Shown here: piece by piece, positions 25,834 to 34,861 of the stretch
Position numbering within the stretch: position 1 is the first letter of the stretch
Layout of the letters: every line of letters begins with the position of its first letter
Origin: Chlamydiales bacterium
GTDB lineage: Bacteria > Chlamydiota > Chlamydiia > Chlamydiales > JAAKFR01
Assembly: GCA_024233495.1 (NCBI GenBank)
Contig: JACKPM010000001.1
Span: 248,001 to 312,000 of the forward strand
Direction: 5' to 3'
DNA length: 64,000 nt
Translations under genes and position numbers: made by a program
Notes under the pieces: model-generated
Told to the model about the DNA's origin: nothing
Databases searched by the model: none
The model's input: only the letters and a program-made list of their open reading frames with translations

Positions 25834-27497
25834 CCTTGATTTCGGATATTGATCAACACGTGGAGAAAGCGCTTCACGAAGAGTTTCCTGACCTCTCCCC
25901 CAAAGTTGAAGTTACCCCTGCTACATCAGAAAAGTTTGGGCACTATCAGTGCAATAGTGCAATGAAGCTTGCGAAAGAGGCAAAAAAGGCACCCCGTGAA
26001 ATTGCTGCTACGTTGGCAAAGCGACTTGAAAACCCCATGTTTGCCAAAATTGAAGTGGCTGGACCTGGCTTCATCAACTTGACTCTCGATCCTCACTACA
26101 TGGGTGAGCGTCTTACGGCAATTGCGCATGACCCTCGCCTCGGGATTCCGCTCCCCCAAAAAAAGCAGCGCATCATCGTGGAGTTTTCTTCACCTAACAT
26201 TGCAAAAGAGATGCATGTAGGGCATTTGCGCTCCACTATCATTGGGGACTCTATCGCCCGTCTTTTCGAATTTTTAGGGCATGACGTGCTCCGACTCAAC
26301 CACGTAGGCGACTGGGGCACAGCGTTTGGTATGCTCATTGCTTACATGCGCGAAGAGGTGAAAGATACCTCTAATGCCCACCTCCCTCAGCTCATGGAGT
26401 GGTACCGTGCATCAAAAGAGAAATTCGATGCTGATGAAGCGTTCAAGCAGCGTTCTCGGCAAGCTGTTGTGGCACTTCAAGCAGGGGAGGCACAAGAGGA
26501 GTGGGAACAAATCTGCCAAATCTCCCGTGAAGCCTTCCAAGAAATCTATGACATCCTAGACATTCATCTCCAAGAGCGAGGCGAATCGTTCTATAATCCG
26601 GAACTTCCTAATATTGTTGCAGATCTTGAGAAGAAAGGGCTCATCACTGTTTCAGAAGGAGCAAAGTGCGTCTTTCATGAAGGCTTTCGCATTCCTCTTA
26701 TGGTGCAAAAATCAGACGGTGGCTACAACTATGACACGACGGACATGGCGGCTATGCTCCACCGTGTTGAAGAGGAGAAAGCTGACCGCATCATCGTTGT
26801 GACTGATGCGGGACAAAGTCTCCATTTTGATCTCATCTGTCGAACAGCAGAAAAAGCAGACTACTACGATCCTGAGAAAATGCGCTTTGACCACGTCACC
26901 TTTGGTGTCGTACTTGGGGAGGATGGAAAGAAGTTTAAAACGCGCTCAGGCGATGTTGTGCGCCTTGCAGACCTTCTTGACAAAGCAGTTGAAAAGGCGC
27001 ATGCCATCCTTAAAGAGAGAGGAGCTCCAGAAGAGATCGCCCCCATCCTCGGTATTGACGCCGTAAAATACGCTGATCTCTCATGCAATCGCGTGAGTGA
27101 CTATGTCTTTAGCTTTGACCGCATGCTCCGTTTTGAGGGTAATACAGCTGCCTTTATCCTCTACTCCTACGTGCGTGTCAACGGCATCAAACGAAAAATC
27201 GGTGACTTCAACCTAGAAAACGAAAAAATCGTGCTTGAGCACCCCTCTGAAATCGATTTAGGGCTCACACTACTTCGCTTCCATGAAACACTTGAAGCGA
27301 TGGAAAAAGAGCTTTACCCTCACTACCTAACGGAATACCTTTATATTCTTGCGCAAAAGTTCAATAGCTTTTTCCGCGACTGTAGAGTAGAGGGTGTGCC
27401 AGAGCAAAATCGCCGTCTACTGCTCTGCGAGTGTACTGCTCGCACAATGGAGCGCGGCCTCACTCTTCTCGGCCTCAAAACCGTCGACCGCATGTAG
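25830..27497 (+). CDS. argS: Arginyl-tRNA synthetase
   Basis: Encodes 555 residues, class I arginyl-tRNA synthetase. The HIGH-type motif is SPNIAKEMHVGHLRSTIIGD; the KMSKS region is degenerate (KKFKTRSGDVVRL), which is normal for this enzyme. The N-terminal arginyl domain (FGHYQCNSAMKLAKEAKKAP) and C-terminal DALR anticodon domain (ending CTARTMERGLTLLGL) are both present. It ends the uppS-cdsA-cmk-plsC-argS run. No terminator with a T-run follows; instead a pair of palindromic elements fills the next 480 bases. Confidence 0.97.
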   Translation: MTLISDIDQHVEKALHEEFPDLSPKVEVTPATSEKFGHYQCNSAMKLAKEAKKAPREIAATLAKRLENPMFAKIEVAGPGFINLTLDPHYMGERLTAIAHDPRLGIPLPQKKQRIIVEFSSPNIAKEMHVGHLRSTIIGDSIARLFEFLGHDVLRLNHVGDWGTAFGMLIAYMREEVKDTSNAHLPQLMEWYRASKEKFDADEAFKQRSRQAVVALQAGEAQEEWEQICQISREAFQEIYDILDIHLQERGESFYNPELPNIVADLEKKGLITVSEGAKCVFHEGFRIPLMVQKSDGGYNYDTTDMAAMLHRVEEEKADRIIVVTDAGQSLHFDLICRTAEKADYYDPEKMRFDHVTFGVVLGEDGKKFKTRSGDVVRLADLLDKAVEKAHAILKERGAPEEIAPILGIDAVKYADLSCNRVSDYVFSFDRMLRFEGNTAAFILYSYVRVNGIKRKIGDFNLENEKIVLEHPSEIDLGLTLLRFHETLEAMEKELYPHYLTEYLYILAQKFNSFFRDCRVEGVPEQNRRLLLCECTARTMERGLTLLGLKTVDRM

Positions 27498-27579
27498 TTG
27501 TACGGTTTATGCATATTGAGCCGTTTCTCGTGTAGCTATCTCTCGGATTGCTTCTACTTCATTTATAACTGGGGCTGTA

Positions 27580-27738
27580 TAGTCAAATCGGTTGAAAATT
27601 TTACAAATTCATACCATTTGGCTTTACCAAAGATCGTGCTCGTTCTCATAAGACCATCAATGGTCTAAGTCGAACTCCGCGCTTACTTTGGCTTTGCCAT
27701 CTGGCACGAATTTGTAAAATTTTCAACCGATTTGACTA
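27580..27738. repeat. Palindromic miniature element, family A, copy 3
   Basis: A 159-base copy with ends TAGTCAAATCGGTTGAAAAT and its inverse, flanked by TA at 27578-27579 and 27739-27740. The centre is AGACCATCAATGGTCT. It lies between argS and family B copy 3. Confidence 0.9.
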
Positions 27739-27809
27739 TAAAGGAGACAAACGGCGAGAACTATTCCTAAGCAGAAGAAGAAAACACATTGTTTCATGTA
27801 AGGGGGTTA

Positions 27810-27971
27810 GATGGTGTCGTCAATTTTCTCCTTTGTCAGCCGGATCTTTTCTGTTAAAATGCGCCTTCGCAACCTCGGAAGTAGCGCTTTGGCTACTCCC
27901 TTCGCTTTCGATTGCGCATTTTGCCTAGAAAATCTCTCGCCTCACAAAGGAGAAAATTTGACGACACCATC
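27810..27971 (+). repeat. Palindromic miniature element, family B, copy 3
   Basis: A 162-base copy, one A shorter in the left terminus (CGTCAATTTTC). TA flanks at 27808-27809 and 27972-27973. It ends eight bases before the stop codon of epmB on the minus strand. Otherwise the 27498-27978 gap holds nothing recognisable. Confidence 0.92.
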
Positions 27972-27978
27972 TAGAAGT

Positions 27979-28941
27979 TTAAACTATTTCCGCTACAAGT
28001 TTTTTGTGCGCTTCACCAGCGACCTCTTGCACATAACGAGGCAAGGAGTAGCCCGAAAGAGACTTTGCAAGCATCTGCATGATTGCGAGCCCCTCTTCAT
28101 GTGGTACCTCAAAATGCGCGCCTCCTTCAACACGGTCGAGTTGATGCAAGTAGTAGGGCAAGATGGCGTGGTCAGCAAGCTCTTCAAAAAGGCGTTGCAA
28201 CACATCCTCAGAGTCATTCACTCCTTTTAAAAGAACAGATTGATTGAGAACAGGGATGCCAAGCCGAGAAATCTCGCCAAGATGTTCAAAGAGGATGGGG
28301 TCAATCTCGTTCGGGTGGTTGATGTGCACAACAAACCAAACTTGTTGAGGAATCCGTTCAAGTAGCTGTAAAAAGCTATTATCAATTCTCTCAGGAATCC
28401 CCACTGGGAAGCGGGTATGAAACCGAATCCTTTTAATATGAGGAAAATTGAGTGCATCAAGAATCTCTTCGAGTTTTTGATCAGAGAGTGAGAGGGGATC
28501 CCCACCACTCAAAATCACTTCATTGAGCTTGCTGTCTTCTCGAATCGCTCTGATCTCATTCTCAAGTGAGGCGACTTCATAGGGAAAGTGGCGGCGGAAG
28601 CAGTAGCGGCAATGCATGGCACACGCAGACGACGTAATCAGTAGAGCGCGATTTTTGTACTTTTTTAAGAGGCGAGGTGTCGTCTTTGCTTCAAGGTCGC
28701 CCACGGGATTCTTTACAAAATTAGGAACTGCTTTCTCCTCATCAAGGAGGGGCACAAATTGCCGCAAGATGGGGTCATCAAGTCGCCCTTTCTCAATCTT
28801 GTGCGCAAGACGGCGGGGAAGGTTGAGAACAAAAGAGGGCTTTCTAACAAGATGCTCACACTGAGAGGGATCGAGATTTAAGAAAGAGCAAAGAGTTTCG
28901 ATGCAGGTGAAGTTTTCCCGCTGAATAGCGCGCCAGTTCAT
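27979..28941 (-). CDS. epmB: Lysine 2,3-aminomutase family radical SAM protein (EF-P beta-lysylation)
   Basis: Encodes 320 residues. The radical SAM cluster motif is CAMHCRYCF (Cx3Cx2C), followed by the SAM-binding ILSGGDPLSLSD. At about 320 residues it is of the short EpmB type rather than the longer catabolic KamA (over 400). EpmB converts alpha-lysine to beta-lysine for attachment to elongation factor P, which relieves ribosome stalling at polyproline. The N-terminal segment MNWRAIQRENFTCIETL is EpmB-like. No efp or epmA is present in the window. Its start codon overlaps the stop of the methyltransferase gene. KamA activity cannot be excluded. Confidence 0.8.
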   Translation of the reverse strand: MNWRAIQRENFTCIETLCSFLNLDPSQCEHLVRKPSFVLNLPRRLAHKIEKGRLDDPILRQFVPLLDEEKAVPNFVKNPVGDLEAKTTPRLLKKYKNRALLITSSACAMHCRYCFRRHFPYEVASLENEIRAIREDSKLNEVILSGGDPLSLSDQKLEEILDALNFPHIKRIRFHTRFPVGIPERIDNSFLQLLERIPQQVWFVVHINHPNEIDPILFEHLGEISRLGIPVLNQSVLLKGVNDSEDVLQRLFEELADHAILPYYLHQLDRVEGGAHFEVPHEEGLAIMQMLAKSLSGYSLPRYVQEVAGEAHKKLVAEIV

Positions 28942-29684
28942 TAGAGTGTATTTTTAAAGTAGATGGCCATATCGGCCCCCTTCACAATGTGAATAGGAAG
29001 CGTTCTAGCAAGTTGTTTCAGGTATGTATGGATGGAAATAAAATCGTGCCAAATAACAATGGCCTTCTCATCCAAGATAGGAAGTGTTTTTTCGGTGTCA
29101 CTTTTTACGCACTCGTAGGAGTGTCCACCATCAATGAAGGCAAAGTCTATAAGACCAAACTTCTGGAAATCATATGTGGTTGAGTCACCATAGTGTTGCA
29201 CGATCTTCTTTTCCTGAGGAGTGTGGAGAAACCGTCGGTTACGCTTTGTCTCGCTCTCAATGCACCACACATCTGACTCAAGAGTAGGGAGTTTCGTTTT
29301 AGGATTGTCATAGGGCAGATCAAGTGTATGAATTACAGCGTTATCTGGAGTGTTAAGGGCCATTTGGAAGGTGGTATTCCCATCAAATGTGCCAATCTCC
29401 AGCACTCTTTTGCTGCCAAAGCGGGAAAGCAAAGAGCAGATCACCAACTTCTCAAAATAAGTAGAGTTCGCAGCGCGGTAACAAAAGTTGTCTAGGTGCA
29501 CTTGGGTTTTTGCATCGATGAGCTCATCAAGGGTGATAGTATGAAAAGGACTTTGCACCCCCGTCTCATAAACGTATTTAATACCGGCCTTGATGCCTCG
29601 CAGTAGAAGAGAGGGGCTCTTCAGAGCAAAGCAGCAGGCATCGAACCGTCTTTTGTGCTTATTAAACTGAGTAACAGTTTTCAT
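28941..29684 (-). CDS. Class I SAM-dependent methyltransferase
   Basis: Encodes 247 residues. The SAM-binding motif I is VLEIGTFDGNTTFQMALN, followed by an acidic motif II (VIHTLDLPYD) and a motif IV-like LIDFAFIDGGHSYECVKSD with D/GH residues typical of the Methyltransf_24 family. These act on small molecules or sugars; the substrate here is unknown. Between epmB and murA, overlapping both by one to four bases, it is co-transcribed with them. Nothing suggests it modifies EF-P, though adjacency makes this worth testing. Confidence 0.75.
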   Translation of the reverse strand: MKTVTQFNKHKRRFDACCFALKSPSLLLRGIKAGIKYVYETGVQSPFHTITLDELIDAKTQVHLDNFCYRAANSTYFEKLVICSLLSRFGSKRVLEIGTFDGNTTFQMALNTPDNAVIHTLDLPYDNPKTKLPTLESDVWCIESETKRNRRFLHTPQEKKIVQHYGDSTTYDFQKFGLIDFAFIDGGHSYECVKSDTEKTLPILDEKAIVIWHDFISIHTYLKQLARTLPIHIVKGADMAIYFKNTL

Positions 29685-31072
29685 GCTTTCACTTTTCTCT
29701 GCTTTGCCGGAGGGGTGATTGGGTTGATCGGTTTGGTGTCAGGTAGCGTTTTGATGCGCTGAATGTCGGCTCCGAGTGCTTGCAGCTTTGGAACAAGACG
29801 CTCATACCCACGGTCAAGGAAGGGCATGCCACTGATGTAGCTATTTCCCTTAGCTGTGAGGGCTGCCATCACGTATGCAAAGCCAGCGCGCAGGTCTGGA
29901 ATCGTAAACTCATTCCCTTCTAGCTTGGTGATTCCCCGCACAATGATGCTGTGGTAGTAGTTTTGCATCGCATAGCGGCACGGCTTACTTCCCAAACACT
30001 CTTTGAAGGGCTCAATGTGAGCGCCCATCTGCCGCAACATTTCTGTGTAACCGAAGCGGTTATCGTAAACAGTCTCGTGGATAACCGAAGTGCCTTCCGC
30101 CTGGGTCAGTAAAACAGTGAAGGGCTGCTGCCAGTCAGTCATAAAGCCTGGGTGCACATCGGTTTCAATGTGCGCGCCTCCATGCAGCTTTCCTTGATAA
30201 AAGAATTCAATCCCATCCTCTCTCACCTTAAAACCACCCCCAATGTCGCGAATCTTATTAAGGAGAGTGATCATATTTTGGTGTTGGGCCCTCTCTACAA
30301 AGACCCGCCCCTTTGTTGCAATTGCCGCCATGCCAAAAGAGGCCGCTTCAATGCGGTCGGTCAAAACAGTGTGCTCTACCTCATTCGAAACAGTATTCCC
30401 TTCAATACAAATTGTGCGCCCGGCATCCATGTGGATGTGTGCTCCCATTTTCTGTAAAAAGAGGATGAGGTCGACGATTTCAGGTTCAGTGGCTGCGTTG
30501 CGGATCACAGTGTGTCCTTCCGCACGCACACCTGCCAATATGGTGTTCTCGGTAGCGCCAATTGAGGGGTAGGGGAGTTCGATCAAGTTGCCCTTTAAGC
30601 CGTTATGGGCATGGGCAAGGTAGGCTCCCTCTTTGCGCATCTCCCGATATTCGATAGAGGCTCCAAGCTTTTGAAGAGCATTAATATGGAAGTCGACAGA
30701 GCGCACCCCTATCGCATCTCCTCCAACAGTAGGGATAATGATGTCTTCAGCAGTTCTTCCCAACAAAGCTCCAATCATCAAAATAGGGATGCGGTTGGCT
30801 CCAGAGAAGCGCTGAGGGATGTATGATGTCTTCAAACCCTTGGTTCGAATCTCAAGGATGCCGTTTTTGCGATCCCATGAAACTTCAGAACCTATTTCTT
30901 TGCAGAGGTTTACAGTTATTTCTACATCGCCAATATCGGGCACATTGTAGAAAATGCACTTTTTGTCGGAGAGGAGAGAGGCAACAAGAAGCTTTGTCAT
31001 TGCATTCTTGGCACCCGCAGCTCGCACACTCCCTTTGAGTTGGGAACTACCCTTTACTTCTAGAATATCCAT
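29681..31072 (-). CDS. murA: UDP-N-acetylglucosamine 1-carboxyvinyltransferase with Cys-to-Asp active site
   Basis: Encodes 463 residues from the ATG at complement 31070-31072 (MDILEVKGSSQLKG), which gives the family N-terminus; a longer frame begins at 31144. MurA transfers enolpyruvate to UDP-GlcNAc, the first committed peptidoglycan step. KNAMTKLLVASLL and the catalytic loop PTVGGDAIGVRSVDFH are readable. In most bacteria this loop has GGCAIG; here Asp119 replaces Cys. Chlamydia MurA has the same change, and it makes the enzyme insensitive to fosfomycin. The C-terminus carries a basic tail (PPAKQRKVKA). It is first in the murA-methyltransferase-epmB unit. Confidence 0.95.
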   Translation of the reverse strand: MDILEVKGSSQLKGSVRAAGAKNAMTKLLVASLLSDKKCIFYNVPDIGDVEITVNLCKEIGSEVSWDRKNGILEIRTKGLKTSYIPQRFSGANRIPILMIGALLGRTAEDIIIPTVGGDAIGVRSVDFHINALQKLGASIEYREMRKEGAYLAHAHNGLKGNLIELPYPSIGATENTILAGVRAEGHTVIRNAATEPEIVDLILFLQKMGAHIHMDAGRTICIEGNTVSNEVEHTVLTDRIEAASFGMAAIATKGRVFVERAQHQNMITLLNKIRDIGGGFKVREDGIEFFYQGKLHGGAHIETDVHPGFMTDWQQPFTVLLTQAEGTSVIHETVYDNRFGYTEMLRQMGAHIEPFKECLGSKPCRYAMQNYYHSIIVRGITKLEGNEFTIPDLRAGFAYVMAALTAKGNSYISGMPFLDRGYERLVPKLQALGADIQRIKTLPDTKPINPITPPAKQRKVKA

Positions 31073-31222
31073 GCGGCCACATTTATATATTACGCTGCGA
31101 TCAATTGCAAACTCCAAATTATGAATGGATTGTAAAGACGTCATAACTAATTAATAGTCAAAAGGGAACAATATAATGATGAAAAGAGTAGTTAGTTTTC
31201 GCTTAATTCAATCAAAAAAAGT

Positions 31223-31251
31223 TTGATAAATTATGGAAGCGGCAAGATAAT
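31223..31251 (+). promoter_or_regulatory. Probable promoter of omcA-omcB
   Basis: TTGATA (31223-31228) and GATAAT (31246-31251), 17 bases apart, about 90 bases before the omcA start. omc genes are late genes in Chlamydia, repressed by Euo early in development, so an Euo operator would be expected here; I cannot identify one by eye. Confidence 0.5.
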
Positions 31252-31340
31252 GGAGTCAAAGGACTGTGCGACTTGTGTTGTACAGATGCCCGGAGTACTC
31301 GGGAAAAAAAACGACTTCTTAAACCAAAGAGGAGTTTCAT

Positions 31341-31646
31341 ATGAAACACTTGAAAATGGCCTTTGCTGCCCTATTTATCATGGGTGCTTTCAGCTTGGCT
31401 GGTTGTAGCAACTTCTGCGATTGCTTCTGCGATCCATGTGGTTGGTTCAACAGTGGCAGTAACTGCTGCAGCCCTTGCGAAAAGCCATGTGCACCTAAAA
31501 AGTGTGACCCATGTCCAAAGCCTTGTGCGAAAGAGTGTCCTCCAAGATGCCCCAAGCCTAAGTGCGAACCATGCTGCAAGCAGCCTCGCTGCCAGCCTAC
31601 CTGTAAAGAGCGTAGCTGCAGCCCATGCCAACCTAAATGTAAATAA
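31341..31646 (+). CDS. omcA: Small cysteine-rich outer membrane lipoprotein
   Basis: Encodes 101 residues with GAGGAG before the ATG. A lipoprotein signal peptide (MKHLKMAFAALFIMG) ends in the lipobox LAGC, so Cys22 is the lipidated residue. The mature protein has about 22 cysteines, mostly in C-x-x-C and P-C pairs (CSPCEKPCAPKKCDPC). OmcA in Chlamydia anchors the disulfide-linked envelope of the infectious elementary body; this protein is a longer variant than the C. trachomatis one. It is followed within 82 bases by omcB, as in Chlamydia, but both now lie downstream of murA. Confidence 0.93.
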   Translation: MKHLKMAFAALFIMGAFSLAGCSNFCDCFCDPCGWFNSGSNCCSPCEKPCAPKKCDPCPKPCAKECPPRCPKPKCEPCCKQPRCQPTCKERSCSPCQPKCK

Positions 31647-31662
31647 CTTTAGGTTATAACGT

Positions 31663-31688
31663 ACCCAAGCTCCTTGTGGGGCTTGGGT
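31663..31688 (+). promoter_or_regulatory. Hairpin between omcA and omcB
   Basis: ACCCAAGC and GCTTGGGT form a perfect eight-pair stem around CCTTGTGGGG, without a T-run. It may be an RNA stability element or a partial attenuator that sets the ratio of omcA to omcB message. Confidence 0.55.
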
Positions 31689-31727
31689 CGAAGTTCCGAA
31701 TATGGAATCGAATAATAGGAGTTTTTG

Positions 31728-33416
31728 ATGGTGAAGAAGACCATACGTACCCTTTTTTCAGGACTCTTTTGCACGAGTCTTTTTTTCATGGTAAGCTGCA
31801 GTGGAAGCTGGTGCGATTGCCTCTTCCCATCTTGCGGGACGAAGTGTCCCCCACAGGATTGCTGCTCTCCTTGCCAGAAACCATGTCCGCCTGCAACGGC
31901 GGCCTGTCCTCAGCCTTGCGCTTCAGAGGGCAATCCTTACTTCCCATGTAACTCTTCAGTTTCCCCTTGTGGAAACGGCGACTGTGACCAAGGCATGTGT
32001 GGCCAAGGTTCTTGTGAGCCTGCAATGGAGCGTTGCTACGGAAGAATGAACTCTTATCGCACAGACGATGGATGTGTTGTTGAGCTCTGCCAAAGAGCTC
32101 CTGAGTTTGCAACTGTTGGATCACCTTACCCTGTAGAGATCATGATCACTGCGCGCAAAGAGTGTGCGGACGTTACTGTCCACCAAACACTTCCTTGTGA
32201 CTCAGAGTTTGTGAAGAGTGACCCTCCAGCAACACCAGATAAAGACAATGCGCTTGTGTGGAAGTTTCCTCACATGAAGTGCGGTGAGACACAAAAAGTT
32301 TGTGTGTGGATCAAGCCAATGAAAGAGGGATGCTGTCTTGCAGCAGCCACTGTTTGTGCTTGCCCACAACTCTGTGCTTACACCAACTGTTCACAGCCTG
32401 TGATCTGCATTAAGAAGTGCGGACCTGAGTGTGCATGCGTTAACTGCCCTGTTAGCTATCTTATTGAGGTAACTAACTCAGGTTCAGCTCCTGCATACGA
32501 CGTTGTTGTTCAGGACGCAGTTCCTGAAGGACTTTGTCACTCAAGTGGCATGAAATGCCTTTCATATAACCTAGGCACCATTTGCCCAGGAGAATGCAAA
32601 CGCATTTGTGTCAACTTCACAGCGATGAAAGAAGGATGTGTGACCAACACAGCTACAGTAACTTACTGTGGCGGCCCTAAGTGTTCTGCAGAAGCGACTA
32701 CCATGATTAACCAACCATGTGTAGAAGTGACTAAGACAGGTCCAGATTGGGCGTACATCTGTAAGACAGTTGAGTACACAATTACCGTGAAGAACCCTGG
32801 TGGTATCGTTCTTAGAGATGTAGTCATCGATGACATCTCAGCAAATGGTACAACTATCGTCGACGCTCAAGGAGCTGAGATTTGCTGTAACAGAGCAAAG
32901 TGGTGCTTGCCACAACTTTGTCCTGGAGAGAGCAAGACATTCAAGATCACTGTGAGATCTCAAATGCCTGGTAAGCTCACCAACAAAGTGACTGTATGCA
33001 GCCAATCTGACTGCGGTCCTTGCACATGTTGTGCAGAAGCGACAACTCTTTGGAAGGGTATCGCTGCAACACACATGTGTATGGTAGATACGAAAGATCC
33101 TGTCTGCATTGGTGAGACAGCTCAATACCGTATCTGCGTAACCAACCGTGGTTCAGCTGAAGATACAAACGTGAAACTCGTGGTGAACTTCACAAACGAG
33201 CTCCAGCCCGAGAAGGCGATGGGGCCAACATCTGGAACCATCAGCGGACAAACTGTAGAGTTCAAGCCAATTGAGCGGCTTGCACCTAAGCAGTCTGTTG
33301 AGTTCTGCATCACAGTGAAAGGAGTCTCTGCGGGAGATGCTCGAGGGGAAGCGAAGATCACTTCCGACAGCTTGAGCTCACCTGTTGTTGACACTGAAAG
33401 CACTCACGTCTACTAG
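31728..33416 (+). CDS. omcB: Large cysteine-rich outer membrane protein
   Basis: Encodes 562 residues from ATG 31728, which has AGGAG seven bases upstream. The N-terminal signal runs to about residue 25 (VKKTIRTLFSGLFCTSLFF). A Cys-rich, Pro-rich segment follows to about residue 100, then at least four repeats of a DUF11/immunoglobulin-like unit with YPVEIMITARKECADV, SYLIEVTNSGSAPAYDVVV, VEYTITVKNPGGIVLRDVVI and AQYRICVTNRGSAEDTNV. OmcB crosslinks the chlamydial envelope by disulfides in the elementary body and can bind host glycosaminoglycans in Chlamydia. The repeats and gene order make the identification firm. A terminator follows. Confidence 0.95.
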   Translation: MVKKTIRTLFSGLFCTSLFFMVSCSGSWCDCLFPSCGTKCPPQDCCSPCQKPCPPATAACPQPCASEGNPYFPCNSSVSPCGNGDCDQGMCGQGSCEPAMERCYGRMNSYRTDDGCVVELCQRAPEFATVGSPYPVEIMITARKECADVTVHQTLPCDSEFVKSDPPATPDKDNALVWKFPHMKCGETQKVCVWIKPMKEGCCLAAATVCACPQLCAYTNCSQPVICIKKCGPECACVNCPVSYLIEVTNSGSAPAYDVVVQDAVPEGLCHSSGMKCLSYNLGTICPGECKRICVNFTAMKEGCVTNTATVTYCGGPKCSAEATTMINQPCVEVTKTGPDWAYICKTVEYTITVKNPGGIVLRDVVIDDISANGTTIVDAQGAEICCNRAKWCLPQLCPGESKTFKITVRSQMPGKLTNKVTVCSQSDCGPCTCCAEATTLWKGIAATHMCMVDTKDPVCIGETAQYRICVTNRGSAEDTNVKLVVNFTNELQPEKAMGPTSGTISGQTVEFKPIERLAPKQSVEFCITVKGVSAGDARGEAKITSDSLSSPVVDTESTHVY

Positions 33417-33440
33417 TTCTAGACGAGAGAACATTCTAAC

Positions 33441-33473
33441 AACCGCCAGTCTTCGGGCTGGCGGTTTTTTTTT
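33441..33473 (+). terminator. Rho-independent terminator after omcB
   Basis: ACCGCCAG, loop TCTTCGGG, CTGGCGGT, then nine T. It is a strong hairpin 25 bases after the omcB stop. The promoter for ispF must lie within or after it, because ispF starts only about 12 bases later. Confidence 0.93.
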
Positions 33474-33485
33474 GTGTTCGGTACG

Positions 33486-33974
33486 ATGGCCATTATGAAA
33501 ATCCGCACTGGTCTTGGACAAGACAGCCACCGTTTCCTCACGGAAGAGAGCACAAAGCCGTGTGTGATCGCTGGACTCATCTTTGAGGATGTCCCAGGCT
33601 TCAAAGCCAACTCTGATGGAGACATCGTCTTCCATGCGATTTGCAACGCGATTTCCTCTGTTACAGGGGAGATTATCCTTGGAATCAAGGCAGATGAGAT
33701 CTTGAAGACACGCGGCATTACAGATAGCCGCGTCTATTTAGAAGAAGCACTCAAAACGCTTGGAAACCAGAAAATCGAACATGTGGCTATCTCATTGGAG
33801 GGAACGCGCCCTCACTTTTTGCATCGCAATCTTGAGATGCGGCAGTCGATTGCTGAGGCGTTGCGGATCGATTTCTCTTGTGTAGGGCTCACAGCAACGA
33901 CAGGAGAGCGCCTCACTGATTTTGGGAGGGGAGAAGGAGTGCAGTGTTTGTGCATTCTGACTACAAGCGCATGA
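33486..33974 (+). CDS. ispF: 2-C-methyl-D-erythritol 2,4-cyclodiphosphate synthase
   Basis: Encodes about 162 residues; starts at ATG 33486 or ATG 33495 are both possible, with no clear ribosome-binding site. It makes the cyclodiphosphate of the non-mevalonate isoprenoid pathway. Zinc ligands are in TGLGQDSHRF (D-x-H) and SDGDIVFHAICNA (His). The second signature ATTGERLTDFGRGEGVQ matches the family C-terminus. The protein ends LTTSA. In C. trachomatis ispF lies beside cysJ and rpsJ; here two glycosyltransferases and brnQ separate them. Its stop overlaps the next gene (ATGA). Isoprenoid units supply the UppS reaction made by the operon at 22.9 kb. Confidence 0.93.
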   Translation: MAIMKIRTGLGQDSHRFLTEESTKPCVIAGLIFEDVPGFKANSDGDIVFHAICNAISSVTGEIILGIKADEILKTRGITDSRVYLEEALKTLGNQKIEHVAISLEGTRPHFLHRNLEMRQSIAEALRIDFSCVGLTATTGERLTDFGRGEGVQCLCILTTSA

Positions 33975-34861
33975 TCAAGCTCTCCATTCTTGTCACCAAC
34001 TACAACTACGGCCATTACCTTGAGGAGACGCTCTCTTCTCTTTTTCAAAATAAGCGAATGGATGAAGTGGAGGTGCTCTTTGTGGATGATGCCTCAACTG
34101 ACAACAGCCGCGAGGTAGTCGAAAAGCTCAACCTTCCTCTGCGCACTTTTTGTCATGAAAAGAATTTAGGGCAAGAAGAGGCACTCAACACCCTCTATCC
34201 TCATATTCGTGGCCTCTACGTGCATCCCTTTGCTGCAGACGACATCATGCTTCCAGGAGCACTTGACACTATGCTCAGCTACTTTGATCGCTTTCCTCAC
34301 ATCGCCGCCTTCTGCTCAGATGTCGCACTTTTTGAAGAGGGGCAAAAAATGCGTGTGCAACCCCTTTTCGAAACAAAGGAGTTTCATTACTTTTCCCCAA
34401 AAGCTGTCTGCCATCTTTTTGCACACACTGATTTTTGGATTCCCGGTCCCACCATTTTTGCTAAGAAAGAGATCTTTTTGCAGTATGGCCCCTTTGACAA
34501 AAAGCTTTATTCTATCAATGACTGGTGGGTGAATCATCGCATCGCCTTTTTTGAAGGTGTAGGCTATATTCCCTGCGCTATCTCAAAGCAAAGGCAACAT
34601 GCACACTCTTTTGGTCGCCGCATTTCAAAAGAGAAGGTGATTGCAAGCTGGCTCCATCTGTTTGAGTTATTGAATAATGACCCAAAGTTGAAACCCCTCT
34701 ACCGCACGGGTGTCTTCCGTATGTTTGGACTGCGCATTATCTATAAACACCTTCTGTTTAGGCCCCGTTATTGGAAATATCTCCTCCCTATGATGAGGAA
34801 AATGGTTGAGGAACGTCTTTTCAAAAACCGCAACCAAGCTTGGCTGAGGAGAGTGTCGTGA
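33971..34861 (+). CDS. Glycosyltransferase family 2
   Basis: Encodes 296 residues. The GT-A fold signature is clear: LSILVTNYNYGHYLEETL at the N-terminus, FVDDASTDNSRE (nucleotide-binding Asp pair), and FAADDIMLPGALDTM (DxD-like), with the acceptor region NDWWVNHRIAFFEGVGY. It is cytoplasmic, without a hydrophobic tail. Start ATG 33971 overlaps the ispF stop. The donor sugar and product are unknown; together with the next gene it may decorate an envelope polysaccharide or lipid. A second GT2 of similar type lies at 43061. Confidence 0.85.
   Translation: MIKLSILVTNYNYGHYLEETLSSLFQNKRMDEVEVLFVDDASTDNSREVVEKLNLPLRTFCHEKNLGQEEALNTLYPHIRGLYVHPFAADDIMLPGALDTMLSYFDRFPHIAAFCSDVALFEEGQKMRVQPLFETKEFHYFSPKAVCHLFAHTDFWIPGPTIFAKKEIFLQYGPFDKKLYSINDWWVNHRIAFFEGVGYIPCAISKQRQHAHSFGRRISKEKVIASWLHLFELLNNDPKLKPLYRTGVFRMFGLRIIYKHLLFRPRYWKYLLPMMRKMVEERLFKNRNQAWLRRVS

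Noticed and set aside
27811..28230. A 139-codon frame overlapping epmB on the other strand
   Set aside because: The first part is family B copy 3 and the rest is the antisense of a clearly conserved gene.
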